This document shows positions 18,860 through 27,888 of a stretch of 59,780 bases of DNA, in pieces; within the stretch, counting starts at the first letter, position 1, and each line of letters starts with the position of its first letter. Source of the stretch: Porticoccaceae bacterium (GTDB lineage: Bacteria; Pseudomonadota; Gammaproteobacteria; Pseudomonadales; Porticoccaceae). Both the position numbers and the translations under genes were made by a program. The notes beneath the pieces are model-generated. The model was not told the DNA's origin. It was given only the letters and a program-made list of their open reading frames with translations, and did no database searches. Location: contig JAQWYJ010000032.1 of assembly GCA_029254005.1 (NCBI GenBank), positions 1-59,780 of the forward strand, given 5' to 3'.

Positions 18860-19711
18860 TTAGAAAGATATTTTTTTAGCTAACGACAACGCGGCATCTA
18901 GGGTTCTTGGCCCAAATCCGAGCATTTCCATACCATCCATTACAAATATTTTTTGATTTTTTACTGCTGGAGTATGTTTGAGTGCTGGATGCAATTTAAG
19001 CTCCTCGATACTACCGAATCCGGATAAACCTCGTGTAGATATCAGAATGACCTCGGGTAAGGCGGCAATAATCGCTTCTGTGCTAACCGGTTTCCATCCA
19101 TTAAAGTTACCTGGACTGTTGGTGCCGCCAATCATACTAATTAAGCCGTCTGCAGACACGTTCTTACCCGCTACTATTGGTGATCCACCCTGCATGCTTA
19201 AGATAAACATAATAGATGTTTGCTTAGCCTTCACTTTTCTAGCTTCTATACCTAAGCGTTTAATGGTTGGTATCAGTTGCTGATCAATGATTTGGTTAGC
19301 AATTGATTTTTTATCAATAACCTTAGCTATACATTGTATTTTTTTTATGATGCCATCAGCAGAATGTTTCTCCTCTATGACAATAAGATCAATACCAACA
19401 TTTTTGATTTGCGAAACCACCTCAGAAGGACCGATATCATTTTCGCCAAGAACTAGCGTTGGACGTAACGATAAGATTCCTTCAGCTGAAAGATTGCGGA
19501 CATAGCCAATCGAAGGCAGGCTTTTTGCTTCTGGCGGGTAATTTGAGGTTGTATCTACAGCGACTATTTTGTCTTCTGCCCCCAAAAAATAAAGAATTTC
19601 GGTAATCGAACCACCGCCAACGGCTATTCGTGTCGAATCTTTTGCCAGACTGCAACCGTCAGCGTTTTGAACAGAAAGGGCTAAACCAACTATTAATGAT
19701 AAATATTTCAT
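18860..19711 (-). CDS. hmuT: Periplasmic haemin-binding protein
   Basis: A 283-aa class III periplasmic binding protein with a short signal peptide (about residues 1-19). Motifs include RIAVGGGSITEILYFLGA and PSIGYVRNLSAEGILSLRPT, where the tyrosine is the expected haem ligand, then a GFNGWKPVSTEA-like second lobe. It delivers haem from the TonB receptor to HmuUV. It is the first gene of the operon, facing the receptor gene across a Fur-box-like site. Confidence 0.9.
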   Translation of the reverse strand: MKYLSLIVGLALSVQNADGCSLAKDSTRIAVGGGSITEILYFLGAEDKIVAVDTTSNYPPEAKSLPSIGYVRNLSAEGILSLRPTLVLGENDIGPSEVVSQIKNVGIDLIVIEEKHSADGIIKKIQCIAKVIDKKSIANQIIDQQLIPTIKRLGIEARKVKAKQTSIMFILSMQGGSPIVAGKNVSADGLISMIGGTNSPGNFNGWKPVSTEAIIAALPEVILISTRGLSGFGSIEELKLHPALKHTPAVKNQKIFVMDGMEMLGFGPRTLDAALSLAKKISF

Positions 19712-19746
19712 ATGACTATTATATGGTAATTATTGCGAATGTAAAT

Positions 19747-19765
19747 CATAATGATTATCATTACG
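19747..19765. promoter_or_regulatory. Fur-box-like site between hmuT and the TonB receptor
   Basis: CATAATGATTATCATTACG matches the 19-bp Fur consensus at 15 of 19 positions by eye, and its central ATAATGATTATCATTA is close to a perfect inverted repeat. It sits between the two divergent haem-uptake units, so one site could repress both when iron is plentiful. Confidence 0.75.
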
Positions 19766-19814
19766 AATAGATATGGTATTTAGTTCATTAAGTAATCATC
19801 TAACAGGAGCAAGC

Positions 19815-22061
19815 ATGAGTAATAAATGGAGTGGTAGATTCAATCAAAAGTGGCTCTCTTTGAGTGCCCTTACTTTTATCTTGGTATGGGCAAGTTCTGG
19901 TGTTTTTGCGCAACCAAAGTTATCTGAGCAAGAGATTGATTATTTGGAGGAGGTTGTCATTGTGTCCTCCCGTTATCCGGTTCCGCTTAGTGAGGTTGTT
20001 GGGAGCGTTGCTTCGATTTCGGGAGAGGACATCAGTAGTCGTATGGTTAATGATTTACAAGACTTACTGGCTACAACAGCTGGTGTTTCTGTTAATCGTC
20101 GCCAAGCATATGGTAGAACTTATAATGACGGTGTAGCTATTCGAGGCTTAGGAGGTAAGCGAGTTAATATACTAATTGATGGCATTCGCGTTGCGGACGC
20201 TTATACCGGCTACGGCAGAGATGTTGTAGACATGGGTCTTTTGAAAAGAGTTGAGATTCTCAAAGGACCAAGTTCAGCGCTTTATGGCTCTGATGGCCTA
20301 GCTGGCGTCATTTCCTATATCACTAAAGATCCAGAGGATTTGGCATTGGAAGGGTCGCCTTACCTGTCTGTTGCAGCTCATTATGATTCATCATCTAGCC
20401 GAAGGAAAGTCGGTATTCTAGGTGCCACAACAGGACATTACTTCGACACACTTGTGCAGATAACTAAACATCAGATGAACGAAACTGAACTGCATAGTGG
20501 TGCCTTATTGACACCAAATCCAATGAATGGAGATCAAGAGAGTCTATTTGCAAAGTTTAAATATAGAATCTCTGAAATGTCAGAATTGATCTTTACCACC
20601 GATATTCAGCGTTGGCAGGGAGATTGGGATTTACAGACTGATACAGGAATGAGTTTTTTCCCATCAATTGTTAACACGTCAGAATCATTAGGCACAGATA
20701 AAGGTAACAGAGACCGATTCTCTCTTGACTACAACTTTGATAGTAATACGGTTTGGACCGATCAGGGTAAGATCAGTCTTTACACACAAAGCACTAATCA
20801 GTCGCAAATTACTAATGAGCAAACCCAAACGTTTGGGAGTGGTCTTAATGCGGGACCAACAGCATTAACTGCGATCTCTGCAGACTATCAGTTTAACCAA
20901 TCTATAAAGGGTATCTCTATTGAAATGTTTAAGCGCATAGAAAACAGCGCTAAAACGTTACATCAGATCGTCTATGGTGCTGAATTAGAGTATATTGATG
21001 TCCAACGTCCACGGTATAAAACAGCAACAGACTCAATCACTCAGGTTTCGACTAGTGTGTTTGGTTCTGATATTTTCCCAAACAAAACCTTTCCAGATAC
21101 GCAGACTAAACGCACAGGTATTTTTATAAATGATCGGGTTGAGTTAACCGACAGAGCCACCATAGTGATAGGTCTTAGATACGACCAATATCAACTGACG
21201 CCACGTACTGATAAATTATTTAATAACAGCAATGCTGCACAAAATAATTTAGCTAATATTGATGATGGCGCGCTGTCCTCCAAACTTGGCTTTTTATATG
21301 ACATAAGCAACGATATTTCTGTGTTCACTCAGTATGCAGAGGGGTTTAGAAGTCCGGATTATGAAAGTGCCAACCTAACATTCACTAATTTTGCGTATTT
21401 CTATAGCGTGGCGCCTAACCCAGATTTAAAATCTGAAGAAAGTGCCGGTTTTGAAATAGGTTTGAGAGGAAATCATACAGATCTAAACTGGTCCTTCGCC
21501 GCTTATCAGACAGATTATGAAAAGTTTATTGAAACTGATTTAACGGGTGCAACCCCACGGGGAATTTCGATTTACCAGTATGTCAACAAAAGTGACGTAA
21601 CTATTAAAGGTCTGGAGTTTGAGATGCAAAAGACGTTGTCTGATAATTTTGCAGTAACACTATCAGCAAATCGAACCTATGGCGAAAGTGCTGGTGAGAA
21701 GCTTCTCAGTATCAATCCATCTGAAGGCGTTATTTCTGTTCGGTGGCGTTCAGACGATGGCCACTTAAGTGTGCGGGGCATTACTACAATGGTTGCCAGT
21801 GGACCGAGCGATTTAGCTCCAAGCTGCGGTCGTGGCGGTTGTAACCCGATCTTAGAGCTTCCAGGCAGGGTAACTTATGATGTGTTTGTTGATTATCAGT
21901 TGACTGAAAACATGTCTACAAAATTTGCCGTTGCCAATATTACTGATGTGAAATATTGGGACTGGGGTTCTGTTGATGGCAAGCTTGCAGGTGATACTAG
22001 TTTAGATTTGTTCTTGGAGACAGGTAGAGAATTTCGTGCTGACCTTGAATATACTTTTTAA
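19815..22061 (+). CDS. TonB-dependent haem/haemoglobin receptor
   Basis: A 748-aa outer-membrane receptor. It has a signal peptide (about residues 1-32), then a TonB-box-like EEVVIVSSR, a plug domain (about 50-165, with NILIDGIRV and GPSSALYGSDGLAGVISY), and a 22-strand barrel ending in the C-terminal Phe of outer-membrane proteins. FRSP and NPDL correspond to the FRAP and NPNL boxes of haem receptors. No histidine lies between them, where HemR-type receptors have the haem ligand; several tyrosines are present. Start: the frame opens at 19773, but the ATG at 19815 has AGGAGC in front. Context (Fur site, hmuTUV, hugZ) supports haem. Confidence 0.85.
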   Translation: MSNKWSGRFNQKWLSLSALTFILVWASSGVFAQPKLSEQEIDYLEEVVIVSSRYPVPLSEVVGSVASISGEDISSRMVNDLQDLLATTAGVSVNRRQAYGRTYNDGVAIRGLGGKRVNILIDGIRVADAYTGYGRDVVDMGLLKRVEILKGPSSALYGSDGLAGVISYITKDPEDLALEGSPYLSVAAHYDSSSSRRKVGILGATTGHYFDTLVQITKHQMNETELHSGALLTPNPMNGDQESLFAKFKYRISEMSELIFTTDIQRWQGDWDLQTDTGMSFFPSIVNTSESLGTDKGNRDRFSLDYNFDSNTVWTDQGKISLYTQSTNQSQITNEQTQTFGSGLNAGPTALTAISADYQFNQSIKGISIEMFKRIENSAKTLHQIVYGAELEYIDVQRPRYKTATDSITQVSTSVFGSDIFPNKTFPDTQTKRTGIFINDRVELTDRATIVIGLRYDQYQLTPRTDKLFNNSNAAQNNLANIDDGALSSKLGFLYDISNDISVFTQYAEGFRSPDYESANLTFTNFAYFYSVAPNPDLKSEESAGFEIGLRGNHTDLNWSFAAYQTDYEKFIETDLTGATPRGISIYQYVNKSDVTIKGLEFEMQKTLSDNFAVTLSANRTYGESAGEKLLSINPSEGVISVRWRSDDGHLSVRGITTMVASGPSDLAPSCGRGGCNPILELPGRVTYDVFVDYQLTENMSTKFAVANITDVKYWDWGSVDGKLAGDTSLDLFLETGREFRADLEYTF

Positions 22062-22084
22062 ATCTTACTACAAACTAGTTAAAG

Positions 22085-22113
22085 AGCCATTAACGTTTGA
22101 TTAATGGCTTCTT
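22085..22113. terminator. Possible bidirectional terminator between receptor and hexR
   Basis: A perfect 9-bp stem AGCCATTAA / TTAATGGCT with a 7-base loop lies between the two convergent genes and covers the hexR stop codon. The T-runs on both sides are weak (TCTT and CTTT), so efficiency is doubtful. Confidence 0.5.
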
Positions 22114-22949
22114 AGTGATGAAAGGCCGGCCTGAAGCTGCTGAAGATGTTTTTGTAGTTTTGGTCCTTTCTTTTGAGCTACACCAATGGCCAATACATCA
22201 ATTACAGCTAGATGAGCAATACGTGAAGACAGAGGTGTGTATATCTGTATGTCCTCCTTAGCATCGACCTCAATTGCAATGGTCGCACTCCTGGCCACTG
22301 GTGAGGAACTAGGGGCCAATCCAATAACAATACCACCGGCTTGTTTTACTAATTCCATAGAATCTAGTAATGCTTGCGATCGTCCCGACTGAGAAATAGC
22401 TACAATTACATCACCCGGATTTAGAGACGTGGCTGACATATTTTGCAGATGAGGATCTGAGTACGCTGCTGATCTTATTTGTAGTCTAAAAAATTTATGC
22501 TGAGCATCAAAAGCCACTGCTGCTGAGGCCCCAAAACCGTAAAATTCGACGCGTCCAGCAGCATAAATTGCGGCCACCGCAGACTCTAAATTTTCTAGAA
22601 CAAGACTGTCACGTACCTTCAAGAGAGTGTCAACGGTAGAATCAAAAACCTTAGATGTATATTCACGAGTAGAATCTGAGTCGGTTACGGCAATTTGGCC
22701 ATAGCTTGGGCTTGAAGCTAACTGCTGAGCAAGAGCCAGCTTAAAGTCCTGAAAGCCTTTGCAGCCTATTGCTCGACAAAAACGTACCACAGTAGGTTCA
22801 CTTACGCCGGCTTTTTCAGCTAGGTCAACGATTCTCATTCGAATAACATCAAGCGGATTTTTCAGTACAAAATTAGCAACTTTCAGCTCGGATTTACGCA
22901 GTGATACCATAGTGTCACTAATGGTTTGAGTCAGCTCAGCAGGTTTCAT
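22101..22949 (-). CDS. hexR: HexR-like RpiR-family regulator of sugar metabolism
   Basis: A 282-aa regulator with an N-terminal RpiR HTH (about residues 1-78) and a SIS domain (about 120-255). The HTH has LRKSELKVANFVLKNP, VSEPTVVRFCRAIGCKGFQDFK, and the SIS domain has GFGASAAVAFDAQHKF and ISQSGRSQALLD. The segment SEPTVVRFCRAIGCKGF is typical of HexR, which represses Entner-Doudoroff and central carbon genes and senses KDPG. No sugar gene lies next to it, so the identification rests on sequence. It faces uvrD divergently across about 220 bases. Confidence 0.75.
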   Translation of the reverse strand: MKPAELTQTISDTMVSLRKSELKVANFVLKNPLDVIRMRIVDLAEKAGVSEPTVVRFCRAIGCKGFQDFKLALAQQLASSPSYGQIAVTDSDSTREYTSKVFDSTVDTLLKVRDSLVLENLESAVAAIYAAGRVEFYGFGASAAVAFDAQHKFFRLQIRSAAYSDPHLQNMSATSLNPGDVIVAISQSGRSQALLDSMELVKQAGGIVIGLAPSSSPVARSATIAIEVDAKEDIQIYTPLSSRIAHLAVIDVLAIGVAQKKGPKLQKHLQQLQAGLSSLRSH

Positions 22950-23167
22950 AAGGTTGGTCCATAAGGTATGTAAAAAATTTACAAGAAAACCTTAAAAATA
23001 GCTAGTTTTGTAGTAAAAAAGATGCGAAATTTCGCTGAATTACGCAAATTTTCCAAAGATATACAGCGTAATATAGCAACATTTCGAAGTACTAACCTAG
23101 TCTGTCGTCAACAGGCTATACTGCTCGACTCTAATTTTAATACTTTATTTTGGTAGAATACTGGTTT

Positions 23168-25327
23168 ATGGATGTCACATCGATACTAACTAACTTAAAC
23201 GCTGCACAAGAAGAAGCTGTAACCAGCGATAAGAAACATTTACTGGTTTTGGCTGGTGCTGGTAGTGGAAAAACTCGGGTTCTGGTGCATCGTATTGCGT
23301 GGAAAATACAGGTAGACAATATTTCTCCTTTTGCCCTTTTAGCTGTTACTTTTACCAATAAGGCGTCACGTGAGATGCGTGAGAGAATAGACGAGCTATT
23401 GGGTGTGTCATTGCGTGGTATGTGGGTGGGTACTTTTCATGGTCTTGCACACCGACTTTTAAAAGCGCACTGGCGTGATGCTAAATTACCTGAAAATTTT
23501 CAGATCTTAGATTCTGATGATCAATTGCGTATTGTTAAACGAGTTATGCGAACGCTGGACTTAGATGAGCAGAGATGGCCGCCAAAACAAGCCCAGTGGT
23601 GGATTAATGGTCAGAAAGATGAAGGTTTACGAGCAGCGCACCTGCAGGAAGGCGGAGATCCTTTTTTAGCCACCATGCTGCGTATTTACCAAGGTTATGA
23701 AGAGACTTGTGAGCGCTTAGGGGTAATTGATTTTGCAGAACTATTATTGCGCGCCTTGGAATTGTGGAAGTATAACCCACAGGTTTTAGCTCATTATCAA
23801 CAACGTTTTCAGCACATTTTAGTAGACGAATTTCAGGATACTAATGCGGTTCAATACGCTTGGTTACGTCTTTTGGCTGGGACAGTTAGCGGTGTTACCG
23901 CTGTCGGTGATGATGACCAGTCAATTTATGGTTGGCGAGGAGCTAAGGTCGAGAATATTCTCAGTTATGAACGCGATTTCGCAAATACTCACACGGTCAA
24001 GTTGGAGCAAAATTATCGCTCCACGTCTAATATTTTGCTAGCTGCGAATGCAGTTATTGCGAAAAATGCAGATCGCTTAGGTAAAAACTTATGGACTGAT
24101 TCTGGAGAAGGCGAGGCTATAGCTCTTTACTGTGCTTTTAATGAACATGACGAATCTCGCTACATTGCCGACCGACTTCAGAGTTGGGTCAATGAAGGTA
24201 ACCGTCGAGAAGACTCGGCTATTTTGTATCGTTCTAATGCTCAGTCTCGGGTCTTAGAAGCTGCACTACTTCAGGCAGATATTCCTTATCGTATTTATGG
24301 TGGTCAGAGATTTTATGAGCGCTTGGAAATTAAAAATGCGCTTTCATATTTAAGATTAATGCTTAATTGTCACGATGATGTTGCGTTTGAACGAGTTGTG
24401 AATGTACCACCCAGAGGTATTGGAGAGAGAACTCTAGAGGTAATACGCAATTTAGCCCGAAACCATACAATATCACTTTGGGCAGCCGCTAGCGCAATAC
24501 TTGAAGAAAAGCAGCTTGCCGCGCGGGCAAGTAATGCAGTGGCCTCTTTCTTGCAATTGATCAATGAGATGAGTGGACAGCTTGATGAGCTTCCTTTGGC
24601 AGAACAGGCTGAGAATGCCATCCAATATAGCGGACTCATAGAGATGCATCGAAGAGAAAAAGGAGAGCGAGGACAGGCGCGAGTAGAGAATTTAGAAGAA
24701 CTAATTGGTGCTTGTCGAAATTTTGAACCTGAAGACAAAGATCTACCGGTGCTTCCTCAATTTCTCGATCAGGTAGCCCTAGATGCGGGTGATCGACAGG
24801 CGGATCAAGATCAAGACGCTGTGCAGTTGATGACGTTACACAGTGCTAAAGGACTAGAATTTCCTTTAGTCTTTATTGCTGGTATGGAAGAAAATCTGTT
24901 TCCTCATAAAATGTCATTAGATGAACCTGGACGTTTGGAAGAAGAGCGAAGATTAGCTTATGTAGGGATTACTCGGGCCATGCAAAAGTTAGTGCTAACC
25001 TTTGCAGAGAGCCGTTCTATTTATGGGAGTGAGTCGTTTAATTCGGTGTCTAGATTTGTCCGAGATATTCCCAAAGATGTGATTGAAGAGGTACGTTTGC
25101 AGAATACTATATCTCGTCCTACCAGTTACGCAGCTAGCGCTATTCGCAGTGACGAAGGAGAGGCAACTGGATTTCATCTGGGTCAGCAGGTCAGCCACAA
25201 GGTCTATGGTGAAGGTGCCATACTTAATTTTGAGGGTAATGGCCCAAGAGCACGAGTGCATGTGAGTTTTGAACAAGTGGGCACTAAAATTTTAATCCTT
25301 GCTTCGGCAAATCTTGTTGCGGTTTAA
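23168..25327 (+). CDS. uvrD: DNA helicase II
   Basis: SF1A 3'-5' helicase for nucleotide excision and mismatch repair, 719 aa (E. coli UvrD is 720). Motif I is AGAGSGKTRVL (about residues 29-39), motif II VDEFQDTN, motif III GDDDQSIYGWRGA, motif IV QNYRST, motif V TLHSAKGLEFPLVF and motif VI VGITRAM. The C-terminal tail carries a Tudor-like segment, GQQVSHKVYGEGAILNFEG. A TTG start at 23150 is possible, but the ATG at 23168 gives the standard N-terminus (MDVTSILTNLNAAQ). No proper LexA site is visible upstream. Confidence 0.95.
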   Translation: MDVTSILTNLNAAQEEAVTSDKKHLLVLAGAGSGKTRVLVHRIAWKIQVDNISPFALLAVTFTNKASREMRERIDELLGVSLRGMWVGTFHGLAHRLLKAHWRDAKLPENFQILDSDDQLRIVKRVMRTLDLDEQRWPPKQAQWWINGQKDEGLRAAHLQEGGDPFLATMLRIYQGYEETCERLGVIDFAELLLRALELWKYNPQVLAHYQQRFQHILVDEFQDTNAVQYAWLRLLAGTVSGVTAVGDDDQSIYGWRGAKVENILSYERDFANTHTVKLEQNYRSTSNILLAANAVIAKNADRLGKNLWTDSGEGEAIALYCAFNEHDESRYIADRLQSWVNEGNRREDSAILYRSNAQSRVLEAALLQADIPYRIYGGQRFYERLEIKNALSYLRLMLNCHDDVAFERVVNVPPRGIGERTLEVIRNLARNHTISLWAAASAILEEKQLAARASNAVASFLQLINEMSGQLDELPLAEQAENAIQYSGLIEMHRREKGERGQARVENLEELIGACRNFEPEDKDLPVLPQFLDQVALDAGDRQADQDQDAVQLMTLHSAKGLEFPLVFIAGMEENLFPHKMSLDEPGRLEEERRLAYVGITRAMQKLVLTFAESRSIYGSESFNSVSRFVRDIPKDVIEEVRLQNTISRPTSYAASAIRSDEGEATGFHLGQQVSHKVYGEGAILNFEGNGPRARVHVSFEQVGTKILILASANLVAV

Positions 25328-25366
25328 TAATGAACTTATAGTTAAATGGTTTAGGAGAGAAATATA

Positions 25367-26458
25367 ATGCGTAGTGGTTTAACCATACTAATTGCAGTTG
25401 TGCTTGCAGCGTGCAGCAGTTCTGACAACGAATCGAATGTTGCTGTTAATTCTAAGGCTGATCAGATCTTTGAATGGAAACTGGTTACGACTTGGCCAAA
25501 AAATTATCCAGGTCTTGGATTGGCGCCAGAAAATTTTTCCAAAAAAGTCGCAGCGATGAGTAATGGTCGTTTGCAGATAAAAGTATTTGGTGCGGGTCAG
25601 TTGGTACCGGCCTTTGAGGTCTTTGATGCTGTCTCCCAAGGAACGGCGCAGGTAGGCCACGGAGCCTCTTATTATTGGACTGGAAAATCTAAAGCCACCG
25701 CGTTTTTTACATCTGTGCCCTTTGGCTTGAACGCCCAAGAAATGAATGGTTGGCTGCATTATGGCGGCGGCCTGGAATTGTGGCGCGAGCTTTATGATGA
25801 GTTCAATTTAATACCCTTTGCTGGCGGTAACACCGGAGTGCAAATGGCCGGATGGTTCAATCGAGAAATTAATTCTATGGAGGATATAAAAGGATTAAAA
25901 ATGCGTATCCCTGGATTGGGCGGTGATGTTATTACCCGTGCAGGAGGGGTTTCGGTGACTATTTCTGGAGGAGAATTGTACACCGCAATGCAGACAGGTG
26001 TCATTGATGCTCTTGAGTGGGTAAGTCCATACAATGACATTGCGCTGGGCTTCCATCAAGTGGCTAAATACTATTATTACCCAGGCTGGCATGAGCCAGG
26101 CCCGACGCTCGAACTAATTATTAACAAAGATGCTTATGCGACTTTACCAGACGACTTACAAGCAATTGTTGAGACAGCAGCACGCGCGGTTAATCAAGAC
26201 ATGCTAGATGAGTACACAGCAAGAAATAATGAAGCGTTGATCAGTTTAGTAGAAACTCATGGTGTGCAATTGCGCAAGCTTCCAGATGAGGTCATTGCTG
26301 AATTACGGAGTATATCCATGGATATGCTCGATGAGTTATCTAATGATTCAGACATTGCTAAACGCATCGCAGAATCGGTGAAATCTTTTCAACAGCAGGC
26401 TACCGCGTATCATGAAATATCCGAGGAAGCTTACTACAATGCTAGAAAGCAAAACTAA
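25367..26458 (+). CDS. TRAP transporter substrate-binding lipoprotein (DctP/TakP type)
   Basis: A 363-aa periplasmic solute-binding protein of the DctP family with a lipoprotein signal (lipobox LAAC at about residues 13-16), so it is probably membrane-anchored. Typical segments are WKLVTTWPKNYPGLG, GRLQIKVFGAGQLVPAFE, KGLKMRIPGLGGDV with the carboxylate-binding arginine, and ALEWVSPYND. The TakP-like subgroup binds 2-keto acids or related carboxylates. No DctQ/DctM permease genes are adjacent, so it must work with a distant permease. The start has AGGAGAG. rimK follows after 41 bases. Confidence 0.85.
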   Translation: MRSGLTILIAVVLAACSSSDNESNVAVNSKADQIFEWKLVTTWPKNYPGLGLAPENFSKKVAAMSNGRLQIKVFGAGQLVPAFEVFDAVSQGTAQVGHGASYYWTGKSKATAFFTSVPFGLNAQEMNGWLHYGGGLELWRELYDEFNLIPFAGGNTGVQMAGWFNREINSMEDIKGLKMRIPGLGGDVITRAGGVSVTISGGELYTAMQTGVIDALEWVSPYNDIALGFHQVAKYYYYPGWHEPGPTLELIINKDAYATLPDDLQAIVETAARAVNQDMLDEYTARNNEALISLVETHGVQLRKLPDEVIAELRSISMDMLDELSNDSDIAKRIAESVKSFQQQATAYHEISEEAYYNARKQN

Positions 26459-26499
26459 CATAACCACGGTAAATTGCGCGTAATATCAAGGCGGCAAAA

Positions 26500-27888
26500 A
26501 TGACTACATCTGGTCCAGAAAAAATGATAATAGGTAGTGAGGAATGGTGCGCCATTCCTCAACTGGGTATTCATGCAATTAAAGTAAGAGTTGATTCGGG
26601 AGCCAAAACATCAGCATTGCACGCATTTAACATACAGCCATTTACCCGAGCTAATTCACCCTGGGTTGCTTTTGAAATTCATCCTGTTCAAGACAATCGT
26701 AAGATTGCTTTGCGTTGTGAGGCACCAGTGGCTGATCGGAGGGTTGTTAAAAATACTAGTGGTCAGGGTGAGCGGCGATATGTGATTAAAGTACCTTTAC
26801 GTATGGCTGATCAGGCATGGGATATCGAAATTACCCTGACTAATCGCGATAGTATGGGATACCGAATGCTGCTAGGACGTGAAGCGATGAATGGTCGGAT
26901 ACTTGTGGATCCCTCCGACAGTATGGTTTTAGGGCGTATTGGCGATGTTGACTTGAGTCACATGTACGGCGTTACTCAGAGCCCACCGACAGGCCTAAAA
27001 ATTGGTTTGCTTGCTAGTAACCCTAATCTGTATAGCAATAAAAGAATTATGGAAGCCGGGGAGCAGCGTGGGCATGATATACGCTTCTATAATATTCAAG
27101 ATTGCTACATGAAGTTAGATGATGAAACGCCTGAAGTACATTACCGGGGTGGTAAAATCATCAACGAGCTTGACGCTGTTATACCAAGAATTAGACCTAG
27201 CGCAACCTTTTATGGTTGTGCCTTAACTCGTCAATTTGAGAGCATGGGTGTCTACACACAGAATAGTTCTCTTGCTATTAGCCAGTCACGCGACAAGTTA
27301 TTCTCTTTACAATTGTTGATTAAGAGCGGACTGGATATACCTGTTACTGGCTTTGCTAACTCTCCTATTGATACTAATGAACTAATTGACATGGTGGGAG
27401 GAGCGCCCTTGATTGTAAAGCTCCTAGAGGGTAGTCAAGGGCGTGGGGTAGTTCTAGCAGAAACAAAAAAGGCTGCTCAAAGTGTTATTAACGCTTTTAA
27501 AGCAGTTAAGGCGAATTTGTTGGTGCAAGAGTTTATTAAGGAAGCTGGAGGGCGAGATCTTCGATTATTTGTGGTAAATGGCAAAGTAACCGCGGCTATC
27601 CAGCGCGAGGCGGCTCCGGGAGAATTTCGCGCTAATATCCATCAGGGCGGCACTGCCTCGGTGGTGAAAATAACTGCGGCTGAACGAAAACTAGCAGTTA
27701 AAGCCACAAAATCGATGGGTTTAGTTGTCGCAGGTGTGGATATTATTCGTTCTAAGGCTGGGCCTTTGCTACTTGAGGTCAATTCGTCTCCCGGTCTTGA
27801 GGGAATCGAAGCGGCAACAGGAAAGGATGTTGCAAACATGATGATTGCCGCAATAGAGCAAGAATTGAAATGGAAGCCTAATCCTTAA
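26500..27888 (+). CDS. rimK: Fusion of RimB-like protease domain and RimK ATP-grasp ligase
   Basis: A 462-aa two-domain protein. Residues 1-150 match the retropepsin-like ATP-dependent zinc protease family (RimB, PF05618), with VRVDSGAKTSALHA and MLLGREAM. Residues 165-460 are RimK, an ATP-grasp ligase that adds glutamates to ribosomal protein S6 in E. coli, with PLIVKLLEGSQGRGVVLAE, LVQEFI, GRDLRLFVV and LEVNSSPGLEG. The two halves are separate genes in many bacteria; here they are one frame. The 3' end overlaps that of trkH by 4 bases on the opposite strand. Confidence 0.88.
   Translation: MTTSGPEKMIIGSEEWCAIPQLGIHAIKVRVDSGAKTSALHAFNIQPFTRANSPWVAFEIHPVQDNRKIALRCEAPVADRRVVKNTSGQGERRYVIKVPLRMADQAWDIEITLTNRDSMGYRMLLGREAMNGRILVDPSDSMVLGRIGDVDLSHMYGVTQSPPTGLKIGLLASNPNLYSNKRIMEAGEQRGHDIRFYNIQDCYMKLDDETPEVHYRGGKIINELDAVIPRIRPSATFYGCALTRQFESMGVYTQNSSLAISQSRDKLFSLQLLIKSGLDIPVTGFANSPIDTNELIDMVGGAPLIVKLLEGSQGRGVVLAETKKAAQSVINAFKAVKANLLVQEFIKEAGGRDLRLFVVNGKVTAAIQREAAPGEFRANIHQGGTASVVKITAAERKLAVKATKSMGLVVAGVDIIRSKAGPLLLEVNSSPGLEGIEAATGKDVANMMIAAIEQELKWKPNP

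Noticed and set aside
23024-23035. Palindrome GCGAAATTTCGC between hexR and uvrD
   Set aside because: A single short palindrome with no second copy or match to a known operator; too weak to call.
23101-23130. LexA-like CTG...CAG element upstream of uvrD
   Set aside because: The spacing is CTG-N7-CAG, not the N10 of a LexA site, and the inner bases do not match.
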